Assembly (NCBI GenBank): GCA_947258985.1 | Contig: CAMYKI010000029.1 | Span: forward strand, 1-56,129 | Direction of reading: 5' to 3' | Length of the DNA: 56,129 bases | Source: an uncultured Acidimicrobiaceae bacterium | GTDB lineage: Bacteria > Actinomycetota > Acidimicrobiia > Spongiisociales > UBA5794 | In this document: in pieces, positions 7,720-16,870 of the stretch | Layout: the number at the start of each line of letters is the position of its first letter | Position numbering within the stretch: position 1 is the stretch's first letter | Notes under the pieces: model-generated | Database searches by the model: none | Seen by the model: the letters and a program-made list of their open reading frames with translations, nothing else | What the model was told of the DNA's origin: nothing | Made by a program: the position numbers and the translations under genes

Positions 7720-9048
7720 CTACCCGATCGTCCCGAGGTGTTTCAGTACATCGGTGACGCCGTGACCGACCAGAACCGCCGGCTCTAATCCATCCCGCTC
7801 CAGGGCTCCGGCCGCGACGGTCGACCGATGGCCGGTGCCGCAAAGCAACCAAGCGGTTTTTGATGGATCGATTCCAGCGGTGTCCGCGAACAGGTCCGGC
7901 ACGTATCGGAGCTCCGACCCATCCAGATGACCTTCGTCCCATTCGTTCGGGGCACGCACATCGATCACCTGTTGGATCAGACCTGCTTCCATCTGCTCCA
8001 GGAAGTCTCCGATGCGAAGAGTCTCGTAGGAGACCAGCTCGATTGTCGGGGGCAGGTCGTAGACAACGCCCTGGACGTGATCGAACCCGATGCGAGCGAA
8101 CTGGCGATGCACCTCATCGACATCCTGGCCTCGCTCCGCGACAAGGACGATCTCCGCGTCGAACGGAAGCACCCACCCTGCCCATACGCCGACCTGGTCG
8201 CTGAACGGGATACCGATCGACCCCGGAAGATGCCCGGTTGCGTAAGTCTCCGCAGGACGGATATCCACAACGGTGGCCGCTTCGATCTGCGCAAGCCCGA
8301 GCTCGGGCAATTGCAGCGGCGGAATGGGGTCCGGGCCGGCCAGGTTAGATGGGCCCATGTAGGCGTAGTACTTCGGAAACGGCTGCAAGCCTGCGAGCTG
8401 ATCCTTGATAAACGACTCACGGTCGTCGTATTGCAGTACAGGATTGGATCTCTTCTCCTGGCCGATAGTGGAGGTGTGCGCACCGGCCACGGTCGAGGTA
8501 CAGAAGGAACCGGCACCGTGGGTTGGAAAGAGTCCTACTTCGTCCGGGAATCGGGCAAGCCGATTCACCGACAGATACTGCAGATGCGCCAGGGTGCGGG
8601 CCCGATCCATGCCAAGCAGGTCGGGACGGCCCGCAGATCCAACGAGCAGACTGCCGCCGCTGAACAGAGCGACCGGCTCATCTTCCACAATCGCTACGTA
8701 ACTGAGATGCTCCGGCGTGTGGCCCGGGGTGTGGATCGGCCGGATAGACCAACTGCCCGACTCGATGTCCTCATTGTGGAACGCAGGGAGATGATCGAAC
8801 TTGACGGCACCAGCCGCCGGCAAGACAAGTTCGGCCCCGGTGATCGCCGCCAGTTCTCTGCCACCCGACACATAGTCGTTATGAATATGAGTCTCGAGCA
8901 CGTATCGAAGTTCAGCATTGGTCTCGCTGAGGATGAACATGAAGCGATCAATGTCACGCTGGGGGTCGACGACCAGTGCCTGACCTTCGTGGACGACGAC
9001 GTAGGTGCTATCTCCTAGGCCGGGAGTGCGGACCGTTGTGATCTCCAC
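7720..9048 (-). CDS. MBL-fold hydrolase with two rhodanese domains
   Basis: 442 residues. The N-terminal metallo-beta-lactamase domain resembles persulfide dioxygenases/ETHE1, with metal motif ETHIHNDYVSG and HTPGHTPEHLSY. The first rhodanese domain (about 250-345, DIRPAETYATGHLPGSIG) has lost the active-site Cys: the loop reads VLVAERGQD. The second (about 350-442, VIDVRAPNEWDEGHLDGS) keeps it in LLCGTGHRS. The likely role is sulfur or persulfide handling in the cytoplasm. The VOC gene at 9051 lies 2 bases upstream on the same strand. Confidence 0.85.
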   Translation of the reverse strand: MEITTVRTPGLGDSTYVVVHEGQALVVDPQRDIDRFMFILSETNAELRYVLETHIHNDYVSGGRELAAITGAELVLPAAGAVKFDHLPAFHNEDIESGSWSIRPIHTPGHTPEHLSYVAIVEDEPVALFSGGSLLVGSAGRPDLLGMDRARTLAHLQYLSVNRLARFPDEVGLFPTHGAGSFCTSTVAGAHTSTIGQEKRSNPVLQYDDRESFIKDQLAGLQPFPKYYAYMGPSNLAGPDPIPPLQLPELGLAQIEAATVVDIRPAETYATGHLPGSIGIPFSDQVGVWAGWVLPFDAEIVLVAERGQDVDEVHRQFARIGFDHVQGVVYDLPPTIELVSYETLRIGDFLEQMEAGLIQQVIDVRAPNEWDEGHLDGSELRYVPDLFADTAGIDPSKTAWLLCGTGHRSTVAAGALERDGLEPAVLVGHGVTDVLKHLGTIG

Positions 9049-9050
9049 GC

Positions 9051-9668
9051 CTACACCAGTTCGACCGGCCCACGGGGGGTATCGAGCAGCGCACTCAGCC
9101 CCGGCAGTGGAGCACGCTCTACAGGAAGTTCAACACCGAGGGCGACGAGCATCGCATTGATGGCGTCCGGATCCGGATGATGTCCCCGGAGGTTCACCAG
9201 TTCAACGCCCTTCGGCGCGGTCTCAGACGGATGCGGACAACCCGGATCCCACTCGATGATGTTGGGGACCAATCCGTCCCCGGCGCCCGTCGGCATGGTG
9301 AGACGCCATGACAAACGCTCCCCATCGGGAGTCTCCCGGAAGACTTTGTGAACGTCCCCAGTCTCATAGCCCTGGGCGTGGGCATGGGCGGCGACCCTCT
9401 CGATATGTTCCAGCCGAGCCGTCCAAGTCACCAGTCGCGGAGTTTGGATGCTGTTGATTCCGTACCAATAGCCACCGGCCGGCGGCGGCTGGCCTGAGTC
9501 GGGCCCGATGATCTCGAGGTAGACGTCGGGTCCCAGAGAGATAAGGGCGTTGCGAGTGCCATAGCCGAGGTGCCGGCCCCCGGGGGCGGCCGCAACGCCC
9601 AACCGGTCGGCCAGGTCCTTTGCCGTCCGGTCGACGTCGTCGGTTGCGTACACAAGATGGTCGATCAC
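9051..9668 (-). CDS. glyoxalase-like domain protein
   Basis: 205 residues with the glyoxalase-like domain opening DHLVYATDDVDRTAKDLADRLG, then GTRNALISLGPDVYLEIIGPD. This is typical of the Glyoxalase_3-type proteins common in actinobacteria, whose biochemical role is unknown. It is followed two bases later by the MBL/rhodanese gene and is divergent from aceE, with a 123-base gap that probably holds both promoters. Confidence 0.8.
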   Translation of the reverse strand: MIDHLVYATDDVDRTAKDLADRLGVAAAPGGRHLGYGTRNALISLGPDVYLEIIGPDSGQPPPAGGYWYGINSIQTPRLVTWTARLEHIERVAAHAHAQGYETGDVHKVFRETPDGERLSWRLTMPTGAGDGLVPNIIEWDPGCPHPSETAPKGVELVNLRGHHPDPDAINAMLVALGVELPVERAPLPGLSALLDTPRGPVELV

Positions 9669-9791
9669 ATTGTCAACACTACCTGCCCAACCTGGTCTTC
9701 CGGCACACTCTCACGGGCCAGAGGTCGCTTCGTCGCGAAGATCCGGCGCGGTCGGTAACCTCGACGCCACCACCTTATTGGAGTCAGCAGC

Positions 9792-12482
9792 ATGATCATC
9801 GATGGGTTCACTCATCAGCTTCCCGATACCGATCCGGGCGAAACCAGTGAATGGCTGGAGTCGCTCGACACCGTCATCAGCGCAAGTGGCCACTCCCGCG
9901 CCCAGTTTCTCATGGCAAAGCTCATTGAACGCGCCCGGGCGCAGAACGTGGGTGTTCCGGCCTCTGTGAGCACGCCGTACATAAACACAATCCCACCCGA
10001 GCACGAGGCGTGGTTCCCCGGCGATGAGGAAATCGAAAGGCGGATTCGCCGCTTCGTTAGGTGGAACGCTGCGGTGATGGTCATAAAGGCGAACAATGAG
10101 GCCGAAGGAATCGGCGGGCATCTATCAACGTTCGCGTCATCGGCAGTGCTCTATGAGGTTGGCTTCAACCACTTCTTCCGAGGCAAGGGCGACGGCACAG
10201 CCGGCGATCACATCTACTTCCAGGGTCATGCCGCCCCCGGCGTCTACGCCCGGGCGTTCCTGGAGCGGCGCCTCGACGAAGGAGATCTCGACCGTTTCCG
10301 CCGCGAGATCGGTGGCGGGCTGTCATCGTATCCACACCCCCGCCTCATGCCTGAGTTCTGGGAGTACCCGACCGTTTCGATGGGCCTCGGCCCGATCAAC
10401 TCCATCTATCAGGCCCGGTTCAATAAGTACCTGGCCAACCGCAGGATCGACCAGACGTCCGACTCCCGGGTTTGGTGCTTCCTCGGGGACGGCGAGACCG
10501 ACGAACCAGAGACTCTCGGGTCGATAACTCTCGCCGGTAGAGAAAAGCTGGACAACCTCACCTGGGTGGTCAACTGCAACCTGCAGCGGCTCGACGGCCC
10601 GGTCCGGGGCAACGGCAAGATCATTCAGGAACTGGAAGCCATTTTCCGGGGCGCCGGTTGGAACGTGGTCAAGGTCATATGGGGAAGCTCATGGGACCCG
10701 CTGCTGGCCAAGGACGTCGACAGCGTCCTCGTCGAGAAGATGAACACCACGGTCGACGGGGAGTACCAGCGCTTCAAGGCCGAGGACGGAGCCTTCGTCC
10801 GGGAGCACTTCTTCGGCCCCGATCCCCGTCTTCGCCAGATGGTCGAGCACATGAGCGACGCCGATATCTGGAGGCTGCGTCGCGGCGGCCTCGACTACCG
10901 CAAGGTCTATGCCGCCTACAAGGCGGCCACCGAAACAAACGGTGCGCCGACGGTAATCCTCGCCAAGACCATTAAAGGCTGGACGCTTGGGCCCGATGTG
11001 GAGGGCCGCAATGCGACCCACTCCATCAAGAAACTCAGCAATCAACAGTTGATGACGCTGCGCTCGCGGCTCCATCTCGAGGACGACATCCCTGCCGAGG
11101 CTCTCGACGACGATGTCGAGCCCCCGTATTTCCGGCCCGCCGAGGATTCACCGGAACACAGGTATCTGATGCAGCGGCGCAAGGCGCTCGACGGCCACGT
11201 TCCCGCACGCGTAGTAGATGTCCGCCGTCCCCTCGAGATGCCGGACGAAAGCGTATACGGCGAGTTCGATGCAGGATCGGGGAAGGCCGAAGTCTCCACG
11301 ACTGGTGCCTTCGTTCGGCTGCTCCGCTCCCTGGCCCGGGATGAGAAATTTGGGGATCGGGTGGTGCCCATCATTCCCGATGAGGGCCGTACCTTCGGTA
11401 TGGACGCCCTTTTCAAGGAGCTCAAGATCTATGCCTCGCAAGGTCAGCTCTACGAGCCGGTCGACCACAACATGCTGCTGTCCTATGTCGAGGGAACAGA
11501 TGGCCAGATACTCGAAGAGGGGATAACCGAGGCCGGAAGCCTGGCCATTTGGATCGCCGCAGCAACCTCGTATGCGACGCGGGGCGTCCCGATGGTTCCG
11601 TTCTTCACGTTCTACTCGATGTTTGGCTTCCAAAGGGTGGGCGATTCCATCTGGTCCGCCGCAGACTCGAGGGCCCGCGGGTTCCTGCTGGGCGGAACGG
11701 CAGGAAGAACAACCCTCCTCGGAGAAGGCCTGCAACACCAGGACGGGCACAGCCTGCTGCTCGCATCAACGGTTCCCGTATGCCAGGCATACGACCCGGC
11801 CTTCGCTTACGAAGTGGCGACGATCATCCGGGATGGCCTGCAACGGATGTACGTCGATGGCGAGGACATCTTCTACTACCTCACCATCTACAACGAGAAC
11901 TACGTCCAACCTGCGAAGCCAAGCGACGTGGACGAAGGAATTGTCCGGGGACTGTACCGGTTCGACGAACGGCCGCAGGCCGGTGCCCACAGTGCGACGA
12001 TCCTGTTCTCTGGACCGGCGCACGCTGCCGCCCGTGAGGCTCAGCAGGATCTGCTCGAACACTATGGCGTTGCGGCGGATCTCTGGAGCGCCACGAGCTA
12101 CAAGAAGCTCAGAGAGGAAGCGATCGAGGTTGAGCGGTGGAACCGGCTGCATCCGAACGACGAGCCCCGGGTTCCCTTCGTCACCCAGGTCCTCCAGGAC
12201 GGATCAGGTCCGGTGGTGGCGGTGTCGGACTACATGAAGGCGGTCCCCGACCAGATAGGTCGATTTGTGCCCCGCCGGTGGGTGCCGCTCGGAACCGATG
12301 GGTTCGGTCGATCCGACACACGCGAGGCACTGCGCCGATTCTTCGAAGTCGACACCGGTCACGTGGTGGTGGCGACCTTGGCCGCGTTGGCCGCCGACGG
12401 GGCCGTCGAGCCACACGTTGTCGACGATGCGATCAAGCGCTACGACATCGACCCCGACTCGGTCGACCCGCGAGCGAGGTAG
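9792..12482 (+). CDS. aceE: pyruvate dehydrogenase E1, homodimeric type
   Basis: 896 residues, full length for AceE. It has the thiamine-diphosphate motif GDGETDEPETLGSITLAGRE ending NCNLQRLDGPVRGNGK, plus the N-terminal DFTHQLPDTDP-like region (here DGFTHQLPDTDPGE) and HNMLLSYVEGTDGQILEEGI in the second half. It decarboxylates pyruvate and acetylates the lipoyl group of E2. E2 and E3 genes are not next to it, which is common in actinobacteria. The F420-dependent oxidoreductase gene begins 3 bases after its stop. Confidence 0.95.
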   Translation: MIIDGFTHQLPDTDPGETSEWLESLDTVISASGHSRAQFLMAKLIERARAQNVGVPASVSTPYINTIPPEHEAWFPGDEEIERRIRRFVRWNAAVMVIKANNEAEGIGGHLSTFASSAVLYEVGFNHFFRGKGDGTAGDHIYFQGHAAPGVYARAFLERRLDEGDLDRFRREIGGGLSSYPHPRLMPEFWEYPTVSMGLGPINSIYQARFNKYLANRRIDQTSDSRVWCFLGDGETDEPETLGSITLAGREKLDNLTWVVNCNLQRLDGPVRGNGKIIQELEAIFRGAGWNVVKVIWGSSWDPLLAKDVDSVLVEKMNTTVDGEYQRFKAEDGAFVREHFFGPDPRLRQMVEHMSDADIWRLRRGGLDYRKVYAAYKAATETNGAPTVILAKTIKGWTLGPDVEGRNATHSIKKLSNQQLMTLRSRLHLEDDIPAEALDDDVEPPYFRPAEDSPEHRYLMQRRKALDGHVPARVVDVRRPLEMPDESVYGEFDAGSGKAEVSTTGAFVRLLRSLARDEKFGDRVVPIIPDEGRTFGMDALFKELKIYASQGQLYEPVDHNMLLSYVEGTDGQILEEGITEAGSLAIWIAAATSYATRGVPMVPFFTFYSMFGFQRVGDSIWSAADSRARGFLLGGTAGRTTLLGEGLQHQDGHSLLLASTVPVCQAYDPAFAYEVATIIRDGLQRMYVDGEDIFYYLTIYNENYVQPAKPSDVDEGIVRGLYRFDERPQAGAHSATILFSGPAHAAAREAQQDLLEHYGVAADLWSATSYKKLREEAIEVERWNRLHPNDEPRVPFVTQVLQDGSGPVVAVSDYMKAVPDQIGRFVPRRWVPLGTDGFGRSDTREALRRFFEVDTGHVVVATLAALAADGAVEPHVVDDAIKRYDIDPDSVDPRAR

Positions 12483-12485
12483 ACG

Positions 12486-13337
12486 ATGAAGCTCGGGGTA
12501 ATGATCTTCCCGACCGACAAGACGATAGAGCCGGGGGAACTGGCGAAAGCTGCGGAGCAACACGGCTTTGAATCGGTGTGGTTTCCGGAGCACAGCCACA
12601 TTCCGGTCGATCGCCGCACCCCGTGGGGGGGCCAGGCAGATGCCCCTCCTCTGCCCGAGATGTACTGGAGGACGTACGACCAGTTTGTCTCACTCACCGC
12701 AGCCGCAGCGGCAACCACGACGCTACGGGTCGGCAGTGGGATCACGCTGGTTGCGCAGCGTGATCCGATCTGGCTGGCCAAGCAGGTGGCGAGCATCGAT
12801 GCCCTATCGCACGGAAGGCTCCTGTTTGGCGTTGGCTACGGATGGAACAAGGAAGAGATGGCGCAGCATGGCGTGCGCTACACCGAGCGCAGGGCGCTCC
12901 TTCGGGAGAAGGTGCTGCTGATGAAGGAGCTGTGGACCAACGAGGAAGCCTCATTCGAGGGAGAACGACTTCATCTCGAACCGAGCTGGGCATGGCCCAA
13001 GCCCCATCAACAGCCTCATCCTCCAATAATCATGGGTGGTGCTGCCGGGCCGAAGACATTCGCCCATATCGTCGAGTTCTGCGACGGATGGATGCCGATC
13101 TACGGCCGACATCCCATCGGCGAGAAGACGGCAGCCATGGAACAGGCCGCAGAGGATGCCGGCCGGGACCCTGCCGAAATCGAGATAGGGGTGTTCTCCG
13201 CACCCCGCGACGAGCAGAAGCTCGCTGAACTCGCCGCAGCCGGAGTTACCCGGGCGATATTCACGCTTCCTTCCATCGAGGCGCCGATCGTCCTCGAGAA
13301 GCTCGGCCAGTACGCGTCGTTCATCGACCAGGTCTGA
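12486..13337 (+). CDS. LLM-class (luciferase-like) F420-dependent oxidoreductase
   Basis: 283 residues of the bacterial luciferase-like TIM barrel: KLGVMIFPTDKTIEPGELAKAAE, FESVWFPEHSHIP, LRVGSGITLVAQRDPIWLAKQ, GRLLFGVGYGWNKEEM and PPIIMGGAAGPKTF. Actinobacterial relatives mostly use coenzyme F420; the substrate is unknown. It lies 3 bases after aceE and is probably cotranscribed with it. It converges with the PPOX gene. Confidence 0.85.
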   Translation: MKLGVMIFPTDKTIEPGELAKAAEQHGFESVWFPEHSHIPVDRRTPWGGQADAPPLPEMYWRTYDQFVSLTAAAAATTTLRVGSGITLVAQRDPIWLAKQVASIDALSHGRLLFGVGYGWNKEEMAQHGVRYTERRALLREKVLLMKELWTNEEASFEGERLHLEPSWAWPKPHQQPHPPIIMGGAAGPKTFAHIVEFCDGWMPIYGRHPIGEKTAAMEQAAEDAGRDPAEIEIGVFSAPRDEQKLAELAAAGVTRAIFTLPSIEAPIVLEKLGQYASFIDQV

Positions 13338-13345
13338 GGCAGCCC

Positions 13346-13771
13346 TCAGTCGGCAATACCCGACTTGGCGATGATCTTGCGGGGCCGCAGACGAACCAGC
13401 AGCTCACCGGGGACCCCGTTGCGTCTGCCGTAGTCGGCCGCACGCTCGGCACCCATATAGCGCCCGCCGATAGCGGTTGCCCAGTGCAACAGCTCGTCGG
13501 GTTCCTCCGAGACTGCAACTTCGCCCTCGATCAGGACGAAGGCATACGGGGGCGTCTCCTGATCCACCACCATTGCGACCCGGCGGTCACGGCGGATTGC
13601 ATGAGCCTTGCTCGAAGTGTGGTGGGTCATGAATACGACGTCGTCTCCGTCGACGGCGAACCATATCGGCGTCACATGCGGCCGCCCGTCTCTGCGCACG
13701 ATGGCAAGCTTGCCGGTACGAGTCCCCATCGTGAGAAAACCTTGCACCTCGTCGGGTGTCATGTCCTTCAT
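13346..13771 (-). CDS. PPOX-class F420/FMN-dependent protein
   Basis: 141 residues with the split-barrel flavin-binding fold of pyridoxamine-phosphate-oxidase relatives: GKLAIVRRDGRPHVTPIWFAV, MTHHTSSKAHAIRRDRRVAM and IEGEVAVSEEPDEL. Many actinobacterial homologues bind F420, and the neighbouring LLM oxidoreductase supports F420 use here. No substrate can be assigned. Confidence 0.8.
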   Translation of the reverse strand: MKDMTPDEVQGFLTMGTRTGKLAIVRRDGRPHVTPIWFAVDGDDVVFMTHHTSSKAHAIRRDRRVAMVVDQETPPYAFVLIEGEVAVSEEPDELLHWATAIGGRYMGAERAADYGRRNGVPGELLVRLRPRKIIAKSGIAD

Positions 13772-13922
13772 TCCACCAAGATAGGCGCGGAGTGCCCGGT
13801 TTCCGTCCCGGCGGCGGGGGTCGACCGGCCCCTAGATGCTCGAACGTGAATGTGCTGCAATCATGCAGGCATGGGGAAGGACCAGTCCGCCGACCGCAAC
13901 GGTTGGCTATGAGGAGGAGACC

Positions 13923-14903
13923 ATGAACAAGCGCCTACCCGCGTTCGGCGTACTGGCGATCGGCGTTGTAATGCTGATCGTTCTGTTCGCCAACAACCTG
14001 TTCACAGTGGGCACGGCATTCGAGGAACTCACCGACGATTTCCGACCGATAATGACCGACGAGGCTATCGCCACCGCTGAGGCCGACGTGGCCGGCCTCG
14101 CTGCAGTGAGCGAAGAGTTCAACACCCAGCTCGGTCCTGCGATCGCAGAGGCGCTGCAGATGACCCCGGACGAGCTCAACGCCTTCCTGGGAACCAACTT
14201 CCCGGCCGTCGCCGCTGGTGTTGCGGCTCTGCCCGGCATAGTCGAACAATTCACCGGTGTAGTCGGGTTGCTTGGTCAACAACAGTCCAACTTCGAGCAA
14301 GCCGACTCCATTCCTACATCTAACCTCCCCGCTAGCTCCGTGCCCTGGATCATCCTGCTCATCGGTGTCGGCGCGATCGTCGTCGCCATCCTGATGCTCG
14401 GCAAGGTCGGCTACGGCTGGATGCTCGCCGTTGGCTTTGGCGTCATCGTTGTGGCGTTGACACTGTTGCTGCAGTTCCTGCCGAAGTCGAGCGCTGCCGA
14501 CGACTTGAATGCAGCCCTCAAGCCCGTCTATACGGAGGAGCTCGTCGCCGGATCGGCACAGGCGCTGGGTGTCGTTGGAGCCATGGGCCAGCAAATGCAG
14601 GAAGAGATGCTTCCGGCGCTGGCGCAGCAGCTGCAGATGAGTTCCGAGGAGATGCAGGGGTTCCTCAGTCAGTTCCCCGCGACCTCGGCTGCTCTGGAAG
14701 GACTGGGCGACGCGATGGGCCGATTCCAATCGATGGTCACCGCGTTCGCCGCCCAGCTCGACAATTACGACACGATCAAGAACACGGAGCTCTATCCGAT
14801 CTCGTTGACGATCTTGATCGGCGGTCTCTTGATCATCGTTTGCGGAGTCTGGGCATTCATGGCCGGACGCAAGGACGATGCTCCGCCGGAGCCTGCTGTC
14901 TAG
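13923..14903 (+). CDS. membrane protein of unknown function
   Basis: 326 residues, not recognised. One N-terminal membrane segment (FGVLAIGVVMLIVLFANNLF) is followed by about 110 residues outside the membrane. A pair of segments comes next (SVPWIILLIGVGAIVVAILML and MLAVGFGVIVVALTLLLQFL), then a second extracytoplasmic stretch and a C-terminal segment (ILIGGLLIIVCGVWAFMAG). The two soluble stretches look like copies of each other: both have a Gln/Met-rich 'LQMTPDELNAFL' or 'LQMSSEEMQGFL' motif followed by FPA, so the gene probably arose by internal duplication. The frame is open from 13836, but GAGGAGGAGA at 13911 fixes ATG 13923. Confidence 0.7.
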   Translation: MNKRLPAFGVLAIGVVMLIVLFANNLFTVGTAFEELTDDFRPIMTDEAIATAEADVAGLAAVSEEFNTQLGPAIAEALQMTPDELNAFLGTNFPAVAAGVAALPGIVEQFTGVVGLLGQQQSNFEQADSIPTSNLPASSVPWIILLIGVGAIVVAILMLGKVGYGWMLAVGFGVIVVALTLLLQFLPKSSAADDLNAALKPVYTEELVAGSAQALGVVGAMGQQMQEEMLPALAQQLQMSSEEMQGFLSQFPATSAALEGLGDAMGRFQSMVTAFAAQLDNYDTIKNTELYPISLTILIGGLLIIVCGVWAFMAGRKDDAPPEPAV

Positions 14904-14908
14904 GACAG

Positions 14909-16399
14909 TTACACAGATACCACGGGCCGCCGTGCCTCTATCACCGCTACGGGTGATGGAGCCGGCGGTTCGTCGGATCCTGCCCTCGGCAAGGTGACCG
15001 TGAAGACCGTCCAACCATCGTCCCGGGTCAGGACCAGGTCCCCGTTCATCAGCTGAGCCAGCTTGCGTGCGACCGACAGTCCGAGGCCTACCGACGCAGG
15101 TTGGGTACGACCGTCGTGGGCTCGAGCGTATGGTTCGAAGACATGGTCGTGCAGATCGTCTGGCACGCCTTCTCCATCGTCACGTACCTCGATGGCAACT
15201 CTTCCTGTTTCTTTCGCTACGTGGATCTTGACCGTGCTGCCCCCGTAGCGGTCGGCGTTGGTAAGGAGGTTGCGCAGTACCTGCCGGGTGCGGATCGGGT
15301 CGGCCCAAACTTCGAGGTCCTCATCCGCCCCGATCGAGAAGTCAACCCGGCCGGAGTGCGATGACAGCACCTCGCCGACAACCGTGCGAACCGACACCGT
15401 CTCGGGTGCGATCACGATCGAACCCGTCTCAGCACGGGCAGCAATAAGCAGATCATCGACGATATTGGCGACCTCCTGGCTTTGCACTGCCATGAGCTCA
15501 ATCAGATCATCTCTTTCGGCAGCGCTGAACTTCTCGCCGGACTCGTGGAGTTCGTGGGCAAAGCCAAGGACTGCCGTGAGCGGCGTCCGTACCTCATGGC
15601 TGACCGATGCGATGAACTCATCCTTTGCCGCGACCATCTCTTGGAGGCGACCGAGCGCGTCTCTTCTTTCCCAGTAGACGCCGATCATCTCTGCGCCGAC
15701 GACCAGAAGCTGGCGCTCGCCCTCGGTCCATTCCCGATCCGGGTTCTTGGCGCTGAAACCGACATTCCCGACCCAGGCGCCCTCGACCGTTATCGGGATG
15801 ACGATTTCCGAACCAATCTGAGCGGCGCGATAGATTGCTGCAGAACGTTCGTCGAGTTCCTCTGGCCAGATGACGCAAGGCTCACCGGACTCGAGAAGGT
15901 GTCTTGTCTGCGGGGTCACTCGCCACGGCATGAGATCCCATCCGGCAGGCTCCCCTGTGGAGGAGGTTCTGAGGACGTCACGCACCGTTGTGACAATGCC
16001 GCTCTGATCCGCTTCGCTGTCACCAATCGAATCGAGGAACACCGAGCTCGCTTCTACCCCTTCGACGAGTGCGAAGAGTGCGGTTCCGACAGGATCGGCA
16101 ACTCCACGCTTGAGGAGCGCCGCCGACGATGTCGCCATGGCCCTTTCCAGCCGAACCTGGCGATCCCGGGACGAGGTCAGATGCCTGGCGCGTACCGCCA
16201 GCACGACCACAGCGCCGACCGCCACGAGGGCAAAGACGGTGCCGCCGACGAGTGCTCCGGTCGCAGCGCTCCACAGCGAGGAAAGGACGAAGGAGGCGCT
16301 AACGGTGAGAACGATCACCAGACTGCCGACGGACGCGTAGTAGCGCCAGCCCGCCGGGGCCGGCCTATGCGTTCCATCCATGGCAATACTGTGAGTCAC
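14909..16399 (-). CDS. sensor histidine kinase with GAF domain
   Basis: 496 residues: two N-terminal membrane segments (about 20-75), a GAF-like sensor (about 110-260, with IVIPITVEGAWVGNVGFSAKN), a HisKA dimerisation helix with intact His (FIASVSHEVRTPLTAVLGF), and a HATPase with N box NLLTNADRYG, G1 DDGEGVP and G2 VGLGLSVARKLA. It autophosphorylates and passes phosphate to a response regulator that is not adjacent. The frame stays open to 16528, but that extension is the first 101-bp repeat in translation. GGAGGAG five bases before the GTG at 16399 marks the real start. Confidence 0.8.
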   Translation of the reverse strand: MTHSIAMDGTHRPAPAGWRYYASVGSLVIVLTVSASFVLSSLWSAATGALVGGTVFALVAVGAVVVLAVRARHLTSSRDRQVRLERAMATSSAALLKRGVADPVGTALFALVEGVEASSVFLDSIGDSEADQSGIVTTVRDVLRTSSTGEPAGWDLMPWRVTPQTRHLLESGEPCVIWPEELDERSAAIYRAAQIGSEIVIPITVEGAWVGNVGFSAKNPDREWTEGERQLLVVGAEMIGVYWERRDALGRLQEMVAAKDEFIASVSHEVRTPLTAVLGFAHELHESGEKFSAAERDDLIELMAVQSQEVANIVDDLLIAARAETGSIVIAPETVSVRTVVGEVLSSHSGRVDFSIGADEDLEVWADPIRTRQVLRNLLTNADRYGGSTVKIHVAKETGRVAIEVRDDGEGVPDDLHDHVFEPYARAHDGRTQPASVGLGLSVARKLAQLMNGDLVLTRDDGWTVFTVTLPRAGSDEPPAPSPVAVIEARRPVVSV

Positions 16400-16491
16400 C
16401 ACGACTCCTCCATGAGGCGTGCGTAGCAGGGTCGCTACGGGTCTTCTGTCGGCAATTTGCCAGGGGAGAAAAGGGTTCGGGCTAGAAGACC

Positions 16492-16789
16492 GTTGAACAA
16501 AGGCGGTGAAGGCTCGCCGGAACAACAAAGTGGCTGCTCACGGAGCAGTCGTCGAGTCAGAACTCGCATTGTTCGGCGGGCCCCTGGAGACTGTTGAACA
16601 AAGGCGGTGAAGACTCGCCGGAACAACGAAGTGGCTGCTCACGGAGCAGTCGTCGAGTCAGAACTCGCATTGCTCAGCGGGCTCCTGGAGACTGTTGAAC
16701 AAAGGCGGTGAAGGCTCGCCGGAACAACGAAGGGCCTGCTCACGGAGCAGTCGTCGAGTCAGAACTCGCATTGTTCGGCGGGCTCCTGG
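16492..16789. repeat. three tandem 101-bp repeats with internal hairpins
   Basis: Units start at 16492, 16593 and 16694 (GTTGAACAAAGGCGG), a period of exactly 101; the third copy ends about 5 bases short. Copies differ at only a few positions. Each unit contains three potential hairpins: GGCG/CGCC, CTGCTC-ACG-GAGCAG (16635-16649 in unit 2) and CGAGT-CAGA-ACTCG (16654-16667). The array lies upstream of the GAF histidine kinase (minus strand) and downstream of the RNA methyltransferase. No convincing ORF lies in it. Confidence 0.9.
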
Positions 16790-16796
16790 CCATATT

Positions 16797-16815
16797 GACC
16801 GGCCGACCGCCGGTC
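16797..16815 (-). terminator. possible terminator hairpin after the RNA methyltransferase
   Basis: GACCGGC-CGACC-GCCGGTC forms a 7-bp GC-rich stem about 56 bases past the stop of the minus-strand methyltransferase gene. On that strand it is followed by CAATATGG rather than a long T run, so intrinsic termination would be weak. Confidence 0.35.
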
Positions 16816-16870
16816 ATCGGCGGGTCGAATCGGAGCGTGTCGGACCGACCTGCCAGAATCGGGAGACTGC

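Noticed and set aside
7927..9018. 363-codon ORF on the plus strand antisense to the MBL/rhodanese gene
   Set aside because: A high-GC shadow frame with no recognisable domain; the opposite strand has a clear multi-domain enzyme.
16400..16528. N-terminal extension of the GAF histidine kinase up to 16528
   Set aside because: The extra residues are the first 101-bp repeat in translation; GGAGGAG before the GTG at 16399 gives a better start.
16492..16789. Integron attC-like array: each unit begins GTTGAAC, which fits the GTTRRRY core site
   Set aside because: No matching RYYYAAC partner lies at the other end of the units, there are no cassettes between them and no integrase is in the window.
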